Shown here: positions 1-8,374 of the stretch, piece after piece | How the letters are laid out: each line of letters starts with the position of its first letter | How positions within the stretch are numbered: the first letter of the stretch is position 1 | Origin: Paenibacillaceae bacterium | Lineage (GTDB): Bacteria; Bacillota; Clostridia; Lachnospirales; Lachnospiraceae | Reading direction: 5' to 3' | NCBI GenBank assembly: GCA_015057705.1 | Contig: SVDU01000029.1 | Coordinates: 1-58,570 of the forward strand | DNA: 58,570 nucleotides | Translations under genes and position numbers: made by a program | Notes under the pieces: generated by a model | Seen by the model: only the letters and a program-made list of their open reading frames with translations | Told to the model about the DNA's origin: nothing | Database searches by the model: none

Positions 1-90
1 CCCTTGCGGACTCATAAAGAGTTAACGCTGTCATCTGAGGTTGCCGGTACGGGAACTGATCGGTTGGAAACAAGATCAGGAGGGAGAGAA

Positions 91-1314
91 TTGCAGAGAA
101 GAGAAAATCTGCTTTATGTAGGGATTGACCTGCATAAGGAAACACATACCGCAGTGATGGTAAACTGCTGGAATGAGAAATTAGAAGTTGTTGTTATTGA
201 AAACAAGCCCAGTGAATTTAAAAAGCTGGCAGAAAAGGTAAACAGAAAATCCAATCATCTTGGGCTTGAACCCATTTACGGATTGGAGAATGCATACGGC
301 TACGGCAGAAGTTTAGCTGTTTGGTTGATTGAAAATGGTCACAAAGTAAAAGACATTAATCCTGCTTTGGCTTATGACCAGAGAAAAAGCGCACCCATGC
401 TTCGAAAAAATGACGAGCATGATGCCTATTGTGTGGCAACGGTTCTGATTAACCAGTTACATACCTTGCCAGATGCAAAACCAAAAGATAATGAATGGAC
501 GTTGGCACAGCTGGTGAATCGGAGAGATTTACTGGTAAAAGACGGTATCCGGTTCAAGAACGGACTCCATGAGCAGATATCCATGGCATATCCCAGTTAC
601 AGTAAATTTTTCAGTGAGATAGATGGGAAATGTGCCATGTACTTTTGGAAGATCTACCCATCCCCTGTCCATTTGCAGGTAAAAACGGCAGAAGAACTAA
701 CAATTGAATTCAAAGAGATATCTCCAATTATCAGAAAAGATAAAGCGGAAATGATTCTGGACTGTATCCAACACGATGGAAACACCTTTCGGGAATATCA
801 GGAATCCAGAGATTTTATTACAACAAGTCTGGTACGTGACTTGGAACATCAAAAAGAAGAATTAGCAGGGCTTGATAAAGAAAACGAGAAAATCCTGCTT
901 AGTTTTGAGTATAAACTAACTAGTATGCCAGGAATCGGAACATCTATCGCAAGCAAGTTAATTGCAGAAATTGGAGATATCCGAAGATTTCCAAGTGCTG
1001 ACAAGCTGGCAAGATTTGCAGGAGTGGCACCTGTAAAGTTCAGTTCTGCGGGAAAAGGCAAGGAGCAAAGCTCCAGACAGGGAAACCGCCAGTTACATGG
1101 ACTATTTTATTTCCTGGCAGTAACCATGGTGTCGAAACCAAAGAATGGAGTACCTAATCATCCGGTATTTTATGATTATTACATACGAAAAATCGGCGAA
1201 GGAAAGACAAAATCTCAAGCACTGGTCTGTATCATGCGCCGGTTGGTAAACATTGTGTACGGTTTGATGAAAAATAAGACAGAGTATCGGGAACCGATTC
1301 GAGAAGAACAGTAA
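91..1314 (+). CDS. IS110-family transposase, copy 1
   Basis: DEDD recombinase of the IS110 family, 407 residues. The N-terminal RuvC-like domain shows GIDLHKETH (first Asp), GLEN (Glu) and KNDEHDAYCVA (last Asp residues). The C-terminal Transposase_20 domain shows SMPGIGTSIASKLIAEIGD and then GNRQLHGLF. I chose the TTG at 91 because AGGAGGG (78-84) sits just before it and the two other copies keep the same TTG and ribosome site; the in-frame ATG at 4 lies in leader DNA and has no such site. The window opens inside the element's left end. The gene looks intact. Known of the family: transposition is guided by an element-encoded bridge RNA. Confidence 0.93.
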   Translation: MQRRENLLYVGIDLHKETHTAVMVNCWNEKLEVVVIENKPSEFKKLAEKVNRKSNHLGLEPIYGLENAYGYGRSLAVWLIENGHKVKDINPALAYDQRKSAPMLRKNDEHDAYCVATVLINQLHTLPDAKPKDNEWTLAQLVNRRDLLVKDGIRFKNGLHEQISMAYPSYSKFFSEIDGKCAMYFWKIYPSPVHLQVKTAEELTIEFKEISPIIRKDKAEMILDCIQHDGNTFREYQESRDFITTSLVRDLEHQKEELAGLDKENEKILLSFEYKLTSMPGIGTSIASKLIAEIGDIRRFPSADKLARFAGVAPVKFSSAGKGKEQSSRQGNRQLHGLFYFLAVTMVSKPKNGVPNHPVFYDYYIRKIGEGKTKSQALVCIMRRLVNIVYGLMKNKTEYREPIREEQ

Positions 1315-1418
1315 TTTTTTTATTTAAAAACAGCACAAAGACGTGCTATAAATTTTTTAATTGAATAAAGAATTTCACCGTTCGTCGAATACCTCAGTAC
1401 TCCACCTGAGGGGACGGG
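1315..1418 (+). repeat. Shared IS110 3' flank / toxin-tip junction, copy 1
   Basis: This stretch is nearly the same as 4865-4967 after copy 2. It contains a small hairpin (AGCAC-AAAGAC-GTGCT) and ends in CTGAGGGGACGGG, after which the two copies diverge into unrelated toxin sequences. The last part reads in frame into both toxin tips as YLSTPPEGTG. The IS right end therefore lies somewhere inside the block, with a conserved Rhs-tip linker after it; the exact border cannot be fixed from this window. Confidence 0.6.
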
Positions 1419-1803
1419 GAATAATGTTAAAAGCAATGCAGAGCAATCAAATTTAGAGCCATTAGAAAACGGGCCATATATTAAAAATGGGAAGCCGAAT
1501 GGAAGACCAACATTATCAGGTGATGCTAAATTGAATTTTGAAAAAGAGGTATTTAATAATAATGTTGATCCTGACGGAGTACTTAGAGATCCTAATACAG
1601 GAGATATTATCAAATGGAAGCCAGGTCAGCCTAGAAAGGGTGTTGTTGATTTTGGGCATAACCAAGGCAGTTCATATAGTGAAATGTTTCAAAAATATAA
1701 GAATAGAGAAATTTCATTAAATGAATTGAAAGAATTCCAATTTGATGCAAATAATTACCGTTTAGAGACACCTTCAGCAAATCGAAGTCACTTATATGAA
1801 TAA
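1369..1803 (+). CDS. Orphan Rhs C-terminal toxin tip, GH-E nuclease family
   Basis: Open reading frame with no credible start codon. It begins just after a stop, runs through YLSTPPEGTG and a linker, and ends in a nuclease-like domain with VDFGHNQG and NYRLETPSANRSHLYE. That is the GH-E pattern of HNH/endonuclease VII toxins (recalled as Pfam GH-E, PF14410), where His and the later Glu and His residues form the active site. It is followed after 16 bases by a candidate immunity gene, as expected for a toxin/immunity cassette. It lacks the Rhs body, so it is probably silent unless recombined onto a complete rhs gene. The family call is fairly firm; activity is not shown. Confidence 0.72.
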   Translation, partial: RISPFVEYLSTPPEGTGNNVKSNAEQSNLEPLENGPYIKNGKPNGRPTLSGDAKLNFEKEVFNNNVDPDGVLRDPNTGDIIKWKPGQPRKGVVDFGHNQGSSYSEMFQKYKNREISLNELKEFQFDANNYRLETPSANRSHLYE

Positions 1804-1819
1804 AAGGAGATCTAATTAT

Positions 1820-2347
1820 ATGAAAATTGTAAACATATTTGATGCTGTGAAAGAGGGGAGCTGGGAGGAATTTAAAAAATTATTTAATGATGAAATTAAT
1901 CAAATAAATGAATTTACAAGCTTCAACTTATTAGAAACCCTACTTTTAAAAAATGATAATACTCAAGAACGTTTAAAAATAATTGAATTCTTAATTAAAA
2001 ATGGTATTGATATACACCATAAAGAAAAAAAATATCAAAGAAACGCTTTACATGTTTTGTTTTTCAATTTTTTACGAGGAGATGTTAAGTATTTATTGGA
2101 GGTAACCAAAATTTTAGTTAGTGCTGGGATAAATGTTAATGAGGTAGATATATATAATGCAATTCCTCTGAAATATTCTTTAACAATCTCTAAATTGAAG
2201 ACAGAGGAGATGCTACCTGTCTATAAATATTTACTTAATGTCGGTTCTGATTATAAAATAAAAGATTCATTTGAAAAATCCTGTATTGATTATGCTCAAG
2301 AATTAACGTGGAGAACTGAATTTATTAACCTTACAAAGGAGATTTAA
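1820..2347 (+). CDS. Ankyrin-repeat protein, probable immunity protein
   Basis: 175 residues. The ATG at 1820 is preceded by AAAGGAG (1803-1809); the earlier in-frame ATG has no ribosome site. Ankyrin-like helices are visible: RLKIIEFLIKNGIDIHHKE, then NALHVLFFNFL, then VTKILVSAGINVNEVD and YNAIPLKYSLTI. It follows the GH-E toxin tip directly, and ankyrin proteins are known partners of such nuclease toxins, so the likely role is to bind and block the nuclease in the cytoplasm. The DNA is AT-rich, like the other cassette genes and unlike the backbone genes. Confidence 0.72.
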   Translation: MKIVNIFDAVKEGSWEEFKKLFNDEINQINEFTSFNLLETLLLKNDNTQERLKIIEFLIKNGIDIHHKEKKYQRNALHVLFFNFLRGDVKYLLEVTKILVSAGINVNEVDIYNAIPLKYSLTISKLKTEEMLPVYKYLLNVGSDYKIKDSFEKSCIDYAQELTWRTEFINLTKEI

Positions 2348-2348
2348 A

Positions 2349-2720
2349 ATGATAGAAAATGATATGTATGGTGGTTTTATAGTATCAAGAAATGTTTATA
2401 ATGGAATACCAGTTAGATATAGTTTTAGAGAAAAGAGTTTAATAGAGCAACTAAATGGCTGGAATTTATTATCTGAAAAGGATGATGATGAATATATTAA
2501 AAACCCAGATAATTTTATAATTATAAATGCTGAAACTATTAATAAAATTGCACCGGTAATTTTAGAGATATTTGAAGCTCCTTATGGTGCAGATCTATTT
2601 TGGTTATATGAGGAAGGCGTTTTTATAGGATTTTATGATTTGAAATTGGAAAGAGAAATAACTATTGACGAAATATTGGAAAATAATAAAATTAACTTTG
2701 AAATTAATACAGATGAATAA
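2349..2720 (+). CDS. DUF2185 family protein, second candidate immunity protein
   Basis: 123 residues, starting 1 base after the stop of the ankyrin gene, with AAAGGAG ahead of the ATG. GGFIVSRNVYNGIPVRYSFR, GWNLLSEKDDDEYIKNPDN and NAETINKIAPVILEI fit the DUF2185 pattern (also described as an Imm33-type immunity family; recalled, not searched). It is translationally coupled to the ankyrin gene. It could be a co-immunity for the GH-E toxin or an immunity gene left from a lost toxin. Confidence 0.68.
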   Translation: MIENDMYGGFIVSRNVYNGIPVRYSFREKSLIEQLNGWNLLSEKDDDEYIKNPDNFIIINAETINKIAPVILEIFEAPYGADLFWLYEEGVFIGFYDLKLEREITIDEILENNKINFEINTDE

Positions 2721-3296
2721 TATGATACCGAGGTTAGGTGGTTTAGGCATTGTTTATAACCCCGTAATTCTTTCTCATAAATGGGCATTCCATGCAAGTG
2801 CGACCCCGGTTACGACCCCAATGACAGAATTCCGACCGCTATAAAAAATCCTCTCAGCCCGCATTGCGGGCTGATGTAATCTGAGCCGGGGAAGTTTTCG
2901 ACCCCGGCTCTTTAACCAGCATCATTTTCAACCCCATGGTTCAACCCTACTTTTGGAGCAAAATAGGGAGGGAATCTTCCGGTTCAGGAATTTATAAATG
3001 GTTGCGTTTGTACGACTTTAGGGATATGAAAAACTGGCCTATATGCGACTTTTTTCTGATAAAGCAACCGGAAGACGAACAGGAGGCAATAGCAATCCAA
3101 ACAGTTATCAGGTGCAACGGGAAAGACCCATGTTTTTCAAATTTGCCCAACAAGGCATTTTATCGCTTGAATGGCATACATGTTCTACCATCGGTTTTAA
3201 AGGTCACACAGGGGTAATATCTTGCGACACAGGGCTAAATGATAAACGGGACATCAATTCTTAACTGCCATTGGCTTAAAGATAACTGCCTCCCCC
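2721..3296 (+). repeat. Repeated block A, no intact gene
   Basis: No intact gene is seen. The part from about 2850 to 3296 is clearly related to 6110-6550. It starts with two hairpins: 2855-2873 (CAGCCCGC-ATT-GCGGGCTG) and 2883-2910 (GAGCCGGGG with CCCCGGCTC), followed by TTTAACC. The motif CGACCCC recurs at several points in the first half. One frame (KATGRRTGGNSNPNSYQ onward) keeps conservative substitutions between the two blocks, so it may be a gene remnant. The block ends at the palindrome in front of IS110 copy 2. It may be the end of another insertion element, such as an IS21-like one, but I cannot prove this. Confidence 0.5.
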
Positions 3297-3319
3297 CCAT
3301 GGTTCATGGTGAACCATGG
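3297..3319. repeat. Perfect 10-bp palindrome next to the IS110 left end
   Basis: CCATGGTTCA-TGG-TGAACCATGG forms a perfect 10-bp stem with a 3-base loop. A close copy (8-bp stem, 6554-6572) lies at the same place before IS110 copy 3, and the IS-like homology starts just after both. It is a candidate target or boundary structure of the element. Confidence 0.6.
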
Positions 3320-3637
3320 GATTTACAGAAAATTGGTTCTATGGTAAAATGGGGCTGCCGGGGGTTACAGGGGGTAAAAATACCTTTTCTGTAGCTCCCT
3401 TTTCTGTTCTTTTTTCTGTCGTTCCGTCTCCCGATAATAAATTCAGAAATGACTTGCAATCTATTTGATACAGAGTTAACATCAACAACCAATAAAAGAA
3501 ATAACTTGTCCTTCCGCCCATTGGTTTGTTGTAGATTGGCTGTCGCCCCCTTGCGGACTCTTGAAGAGTTAACGCTGTCATCTGAGGTTGCCGGTACAGG
3601 AACTGATCGGTTGGAAACAAGATCAGGAGGGAGAGAA
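3320..3637 (+). ncRNA. IS110 left-end noncoding region, candidate bridge RNA locus
   Basis: This conserved non-coding stretch lies between the palindrome and the TTG start of the transposase. It is repeated before copy 3 (6573-6892) and as a remnant at 22200-22421. In IS110-group elements the bridge RNA is encoded upstream of the recombinase, so this is where it should lie. Visible elements are a G-rich stretch near 3352-3376 and a CCCCCTTGCGG segment near 3546. I did not derive a fold or the guide loops. Confidence 0.42.
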
Positions 3638-4864
3638 TTGCAGAAAAGAGAAAATCTGCTTTATGTGGGGATTGACCTGCATAAGGAAACACATACCGCA
3701 GTGATGGTGAACTGCTGGAATGAGAAATTAGAGGTAGTAGTGATAGAAAACAAGCCCAGTAATTTTAAAAAGCTGGCAGAAAAGGTAAACAAAAAATCTA
3801 ATCATCTTGGTCTTGAACCTATTTACGGATTGGAGAATGCATACGGCTACGGCAGAAGTTTAGCTGTCTGGCTGATTGAAAACGGTTACATAGTAAAAGA
3901 CATTAATCCTGCTCTTGCTTATGACCAGAGAAAAAGCGCACCCATGCTCCGTAAAAACGATGAGTATGATGCGTATTGTGTGGCAACGGTTCTGATTAAC
4001 CAACTGCATACTTTGCCAGATGCAAAGCCCAAAGATAACGAATGGACACTGGCTCAATTAGTAAATCGGAGAGATTTACTGGTCAAAGACGGAATTCGAT
4101 TTAAGAACGGACTCCATGAGCAGATATCCATGGCATATCCCAGTTACAGTAAATTTTTCAGTGAGATAGATGGGAAATGTGCCATGTACTTTTGGAAAAT
4201 CTACCCATCCCCTGTCCATTTGCAGGAAAAGACGGCAGAAGACCTAACAATTGAAATTAAGGAAATAGCTCGTATTTACAAGAAAGATAAGGCAGAATTA
4301 ATTCTGGATTGTGTCCATAATGATGGAAATACCTTTCGGGAATATCAGGAATCCATAGATTTTATCACAACGAGTCTGGTACAGGACTTGGAACATCAGA
4401 AAGAAGAATTGGCAGGGCTTGATAAAGAAATCGAGAAAATCCTGCTTAGTTTTGATTATAAACTGACCAGTATGCCTGGAATTGGAACCTCCGTAGCCAG
4501 CAAATTGATTGCAGAAATCGGAGATATCCGAAGGTTTTCCAGTGCAGATAAGCTGGCAAGATTCACAGGAGTAGCTCCTGTAAAGTTCAGTTCCGCTGGA
4601 AAAGGTAAGGAACAAAGTTCCAGACAGGGAAACCGGCAGTTGCATGGACTGTTTTATTTTCTGGCAGTAACAATGGTTTCCAAACCAAAGAACGGAATAC
4701 CCAATCATCCGGTATTTTATGACTATTACATGCGAAAAATCGGCGAAGGAAAGACAAAGTCTCAGGCACTGGTCTGTATCATGCGCCGGTTGGTGAACAT
4801 TGTTTACGGAATGATGAAAAATAAGACAGAATACCGTGAACCGATTCGTGAAGAAGAACAGTAA
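3638..4864 (+). CDS. IS110-family transposase, copy 2
   Basis: 408 residues and very similar to the first copy. TTG start after AGGAGGG; an upstream ATG at 3449 would read through the left-end leader and is not credible. Catalytic signature residues are kept: GIDLHKETH, GLENAYGYG, KNDEYDAYCVA, and SMPGIGTSVASKLIAEIGD in the C-terminal domain. The element is complete in the window, with its left end, gene and right flank. It sits between the GH-E cassette and the AHH-type cassette and may have moved or multiplied with them. Confidence 0.93.
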   Translation: MQKRENLLYVGIDLHKETHTAVMVNCWNEKLEVVVIENKPSNFKKLAEKVNKKSNHLGLEPIYGLENAYGYGRSLAVWLIENGYIVKDINPALAYDQRKSAPMLRKNDEYDAYCVATVLINQLHTLPDAKPKDNEWTLAQLVNRRDLLVKDGIRFKNGLHEQISMAYPSYSKFFSEIDGKCAMYFWKIYPSPVHLQEKTAEDLTIEIKEIARIYKKDKAELILDCVHNDGNTFREYQESIDFITTSLVQDLEHQKEELAGLDKEIEKILLSFDYKLTSMPGIGTSVASKLIAEIGDIRRFSSADKLARFTGVAPVKFSSAGKGKEQSSRQGNRQLHGLFYFLAVTMVSKPKNGIPNHPVFYDYYMRKIGEGKTKSQALVCIMRRLVNIVYGMMKNKTEYREPIREEEQ

Positions 4865-4967
4865 TTTCTTTCTTAAAAATAGCACAAAGATGTGCTATAC
4901 TTTTTTTTATTGAATACTAATTTTTACCATTCGTCGGATATCTCAGTACTCCACCTGAGGGGACGGG
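4865..4967 (+). repeat. Shared IS110 3' flank / toxin-tip junction, copy 2
   Basis: Homologous to 1315-1418, with a hairpin AGCAC-AAAGAT-GTGCT and the ending CTGAGGGGACGGG. It again reads in frame as YLSTPPEGTG into the next toxin tip. Confidence 0.6.
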
Positions 4968-5311
4968 TAAGAGTTTAAAAAATTCACAATCAACAACTAA
5001 GCCGGAACAAGTACATCACTATGCTACTGATAAAAGCAAAACATATACACAATCATTTAAAGATATCACATATCACGGATAAATATGAGCTTAATTTAGA
5101 TGCCGATTGGAACAAGGAATTACTTCCTCATCAAGGAAGACATCCAAATGCTTATCATGATTTTGTATTAGATGAAATGAAGAATATTGATAATGTTGCA
5201 CAGGGGAATAAGGATATATTTTTAGATTTATATGAAAGCGAGATAAAGAGTATAGTTCGAGAAAATCCTGACATGTTGTATTCAAAATATTGGAAAAATT
5301 TAAAGGAGTAA
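4921..5311 (+). pseudogene. Frameshifted orphan Rhs toxin tip, AHH-type nuclease
   Basis: In the first frame the tip reads YLSTPPEGTGKSLKN, then KPEQVHHYATDKSKTYTQSF. After position 5063 it must change frame to continue as DKYELNLDADWNKELLPHQ, GRHPNAYHDFVLDEM and onward to KNLKE. The HH and GRHPNAYH motifs fit the AHH family of HNH/endonuclease VII toxins. The cause is visible: ATATCAC is duplicated in tandem at 5063-5076, and removing one copy restores a single frame. The tip has no Rhs body and no start. It is followed after 4 bases by an Imm11-type gene, its likely former partner. Confidence 0.75.
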
Positions 5312-5315
5312 AAGG

Positions 5316-5918
5316 ATGTATTATAAATTAGCATTTGATATGGATAGAATAGATGATTCAATCAAAGATGGTACAAACACCATTTATGCAGAAACAACTA
5401 ATTTGGATGAAATAATTTACTTGGATGTTAAAAAAGGATATTTTGATAATATTATCTTATCAGAACGTTATATAGCTGATTGGCCAAATGTTGAATTTTA
5501 CTACAGTTCAAAAGTATCAAATTTAGAAAGTGATTATTTGTTGAATGTAAAACGATGGCCTATAATTCATGTTAGGGTTATGGAAAGATTTGTGGAAATG
5601 GATATTAAGGGACTACAATACTTTCCGATAAAGCTAGTTGATGTAGTTACTAACAATATTAATAATAATTATGTGTTAATGTATATAAATAATTTTATTG
5701 ATGCCTTTGATATGGAGAAGAGTAAGTATAAATATAATGAAAAATATAATTTATATACATTTATTCCTCAGGCAACTTATTTAAATAAAGAAGTATGTAG
5801 CCAATATGATATTTTTAGATGTTCAAAAAGTGTAGCTGCCATATATGTTTCTAATAAAACAAAAGAAATAGTTGAAGAAAATAATTGGATTGGCTTTGAA
5901 TTTTATGAACAACCATAG
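5316..5918 (+). CDS. Imm11 (DUF1629-like) immunity protein
   Basis: 200 residues, with AAGGAGTAAAAGG ahead of the ATG. The order of motifs fits Imm11: DYLLNVKRWPIIHVRVMERF, then GLQYFPIKLVDVV, then NYVLMYINNFIDAFDMEKS, then DIFRCSKSVAAIYVSNKTKE and GFEFYE. It follows the broken AHH-type toxin tip and was probably its immunity protein. The reading frame is intact although the toxin is broken, which is typical where immunity still protects against siblings. Confidence 0.78.
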   Translation: MYYKLAFDMDRIDDSIKDGTNTIYAETTNLDEIIYLDVKKGYFDNIILSERYIADWPNVEFYYSSKVSNLESDYLLNVKRWPIIHVRVMERFVEMDIKGLQYFPIKLVDVVTNNINNNYVLMYINNFIDAFDMEKSKYKYNEKYNLYTFIPQATYLNKEVCSQYDIFRCSKSVAAIYVSNKTKEIVEENNWIGFEFYEQP

Positions 5919-6553
5919 GAAAATGATAAGAGATAATTGGAATTTAAGTGATATAACGGAAATTTGTAGTCGACACTCAGGTGTACCTATAAAGACACCT
6001 TTGAATTCCTTGAACGTGGCTGATTCTTAAATAGACACAGCCACCTGATGGGTGACCTTTACCTTATTGACAGCCACCTGATAAAAAAGAAAGGTTTTGA
6101 CAGAAATCCTCACGTAGTCGGCATTGCCGGCTGCTGTAAATCGGCAGGAGCGCCGTAGGGTGCACCTGCCTTTAACCTGCATCATTTTCGACCCCATGGT
6201 TCATCCCTGCTTTTGTAGCAAAATAGGGCGAGAATCTACTAGTTCAGGAATTTATAAATGGTTGCTATTGTGCGACTCGAGGGTTATGAAAAACTTGCCT
6301 ATATGCGACATTTTTTGAAAAAGCAACCGGAAGACGAACAGGAGACAATAGCAATCCAAACAGTTATCAGGTGCAAAAGGAAAATCCTATGTTTTTCAAA
6401 TTTGCCCAACGAGGTGTTTTATTGCCTGAGTGGCATTATTGTTCCACCATTGGTTTTAAAGGTCACACAGGGGCAATATTTTGCGACACAGGGCAAACCG
6501 AAAGTGGTCTATTGATTCTGTTCCATCAGAAACTTAGTCGGATCATCTACCCT
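5919..6553 (+). repeat. Repeated block B, no intact gene
   Basis: Second copy of the block found at about 2850-3296, preceded by unrelated sequence in which CAGCCACCTGAT occurs twice (near 6022 and 6070). Hairpins lie at 6116-6132 (AGTCGGC-ATT-GCCGGCT) and 6143-6170 (GGCAGG with CCTGCC). Their sequences differ from block A but pairing is kept. The frame KATGRRTGDNSNPNSYQ is again open. I see no functional gene. It ends at the imperfect palindrome 6554-6572 before IS110 copy 3. Confidence 0.5.
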
Positions 6554-6572
6554 ATGGTTCATGGTGAACCAT

Positions 6573-6892
6573 GAATTTACATCAAACTGGTTCTATGGTA
6601 AAATGGTGCTGCCGGGGGTTACAGGGGGTAAAAAAATACTCTTTCTGTGGCTCCCGTTTCTATTCTTTTTTCTGTCGTTTCTTCTCCTAAAACAAATCCA
6701 GAAATGACTTGCAATCCATTCCATACAGAGTTAACATCAACAACCAATAAAAGAAATAACTTGTCCTTTCACCCATTGGTTTGTTGTAGATAGGCTGTCG
6801 CCCCCTTGCGGACTCATAAAGAGTTAACGCTGTCATCTGAGGTTGCTGGTGCGGGAACTAATTGGTTGGAAACAAGATCTGGAGGGAGAGAA
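6573..6892 (+). ncRNA. IS110 left-end noncoding region, copy 3
   Basis: Same conserved region as 3320-3637, ending at the ribosome site and TTG of the truncated copy. A bridge RNA could still be made here although its recombinase is broken. Confidence 0.38.
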
Positions 6893-7503
6893 TTGCAGAA
6901 AAGAGAAAATCTGCTTTATGTAGGGATTGACCTGCATAAGGAAAGTCATACCGCAGTGATGGTGAACTGCTGGAATGAAAAGTTAGAGGTTGTCGTCATA
7001 GAAAACAAGCCAAGTGAATTTAAAAAGCTGGCAGAAAAGGTAAACAGAAAATCCAATCATCTTGGGCTTGAACCCATTTACGGATTGGAGAATCCATATG
7101 GCTATGGTAGAAGTTTAGCTGTCTGGCTGATTGAAAAAGGTTACGTTGTAAAAGACATTAATCCTGCCCTGGCTTATGACCAGAGAAAAAGTGCACCTAT
7201 GCTTCGCAAAAATGATGAGCATGATGCGTATTGTGTTGCAACAGTTCTGATTAACCAATTACATACTTTGCCGGATGCAAAGCCAAAAGATAACGAATGG
7301 ACGTTGTCACAACTGGTAAATCGAAGAGATTTACTGGTCAAAGACGGTATCCGGTTTAAAAACGGACTCCATGAGCAGATATCCATGGCATATCCCAGTT
7401 ACAGTAAGTTCTTCAGCGAGATAGACGGGAAATGTGCCATGTATTTCTGGAAGAACTACCCATCCCCTGTCCATTTGCAGGGAAAGACAGTAGAAGAACT
7501 AAC
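6893..7503 (+). pseudogene. IS110-family transposase, copy 3, 3'-truncated
   Basis: It starts at TTG after GGAGGG like the other copies and keeps the RuvC-like half (GIDLHKESH, GLENPYGYG, KNDEHDAYCVA). Homology stops after residues KTVEELT near 7503, where the other copies continue with the linker and the whole Transposase_20 domain. The C-terminal domain with its conserved Ser is gone, so it cannot be active by itself. The reading frame continues into unrelated sequence as a chance fusion. Confidence 0.85.
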
Positions 7504-7832
7504 TAATAAAATTCAGAATATATTCCTTACAGAGTATGCTTATTTAGAAATCAAATATATGTCTCCAATTTGGAAACAGGAAGTTGTTTTATCTCTGAAT
7601 CCTTTAAATGCACAAGATCAAATAACTTATGATATTATTGATGATTATGAAAAGTTTTTAGAAGAAAGCTTGTTAATAATTGGTGAAATAGAAAGAGAAT
7701 CTATCTGATACTGCTAATATGGTTATTTGTGATTGGGGAACTATAATCAATCTTGAGCCTGCAGTTATAACTATCTATTACTTACCAGTAGGTACAGATT
7801 TGACGTTGAAATTGGAAGAAAATAAAAAATGA
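7504..7832 (+). pseudogene. 5'-truncated, frameshifted cassette gene fused behind IS110 copy 3
   Basis: The frame shared with the transposase gives IFLTEYAYLEIKYMSPIWKQ onward to GEIERESI and a stop at 7706-7708. The next frame continues plausibly as LSDTANMVICDWGTIINLEP, then AVITIYYLPVGTDLTLKLEE and a stop at 7832. This looks like one gene that lost its 5' end to the IS junction and then suffered a frameshift near 7690-7700. I do not recognise the family. Its AT-rich composition and place suggest a former immunity gene. Confidence 0.55.
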
Positions 7833-7931
7833 ATAATACTTTTGAATAAATACTTAAATACGGAAGCTATTCACGAAGAATCAAAGATGAATCTATTATT
7901 AATAAGCAATAAAAATTTAGGGGGAAATTAT

Positions 7932-8243
7932 ATGTCAGTAATAGATATAGATAAAGTAGATGGTATTGGAATTCATAAAGATGGTTTTCAGTTGGCTCTG
8001 CTACTTTGTGACCATCTTGATTGGGCAAATGAATATGATCATTTGATTCAATTACAGAATAAAATAAACTCCTACATAGGCTTTATAGAAAGCAGACAGT
8101 ATGAAAAAATATATGAAGATTATAATATTTCATCATTTAATATTGAGATTCACTTCCTATATCAACTTATCGAAAATTGTCAAAGATTTCTCGATACTGT
8201 TAACATGCAACTTCGAGAAAAGCAAATTATAATCAGCTATTAA
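7932..8243 (+). CDS. DUF6572 family protein, candidate immunity gene
   Basis: 103 residues from the ATG at 7932, which has AGGGGGAA in front; the longer frame from 7842 lacks a ribosome site. The start MSVIDIDKVDGIGIHKDGFQ, then LLLCDHLDWANEYDHLIQLQ and KINSYIGFIESRQY, match a family I recall as DUF6572. Function is unknown. Small intact genes like this among toxin scraps are usually immunity proteins, but no partner toxin remains beside it. Confidence 0.65.
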   Translation: MSVIDIDKVDGIGIHKDGFQLALLLCDHLDWANEYDHLIQLQNKINSYIGFIESRQYEKIYEDYNISSFNIEIHFLYQLIENCQRFLDTVNMQLREKQIIISY

Positions 8244-8374
8244 AAAAATAATTATAGGACGGGGATAAGATCCAGTATACTATCGGTGTTAAGTGGAAAA
8301 TGCTACACAAATCCATGTGGATGTTACCACAGATTTATTATCTTGGGATTCATTCAGCCAGAAAATATTTCGAT

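Noticed and set aside
4-90. In-frame extension of the IS110 transposase upstream of the TTG, starting from ATG
   Set aside because: The extension lies in the conserved left-end leader. All three copies share a ribosome site directly before the TTG and none before the ATG, and in copy 2 the extension has a different length.
2936-3264. Open frames of 70-90 codons in repeat blocks A and B as genes
   Set aside because: The frames differ between the blocks, no ribosome sites are seen and stops interrupt the matching frame; a gene scrap is possible but not an active gene.
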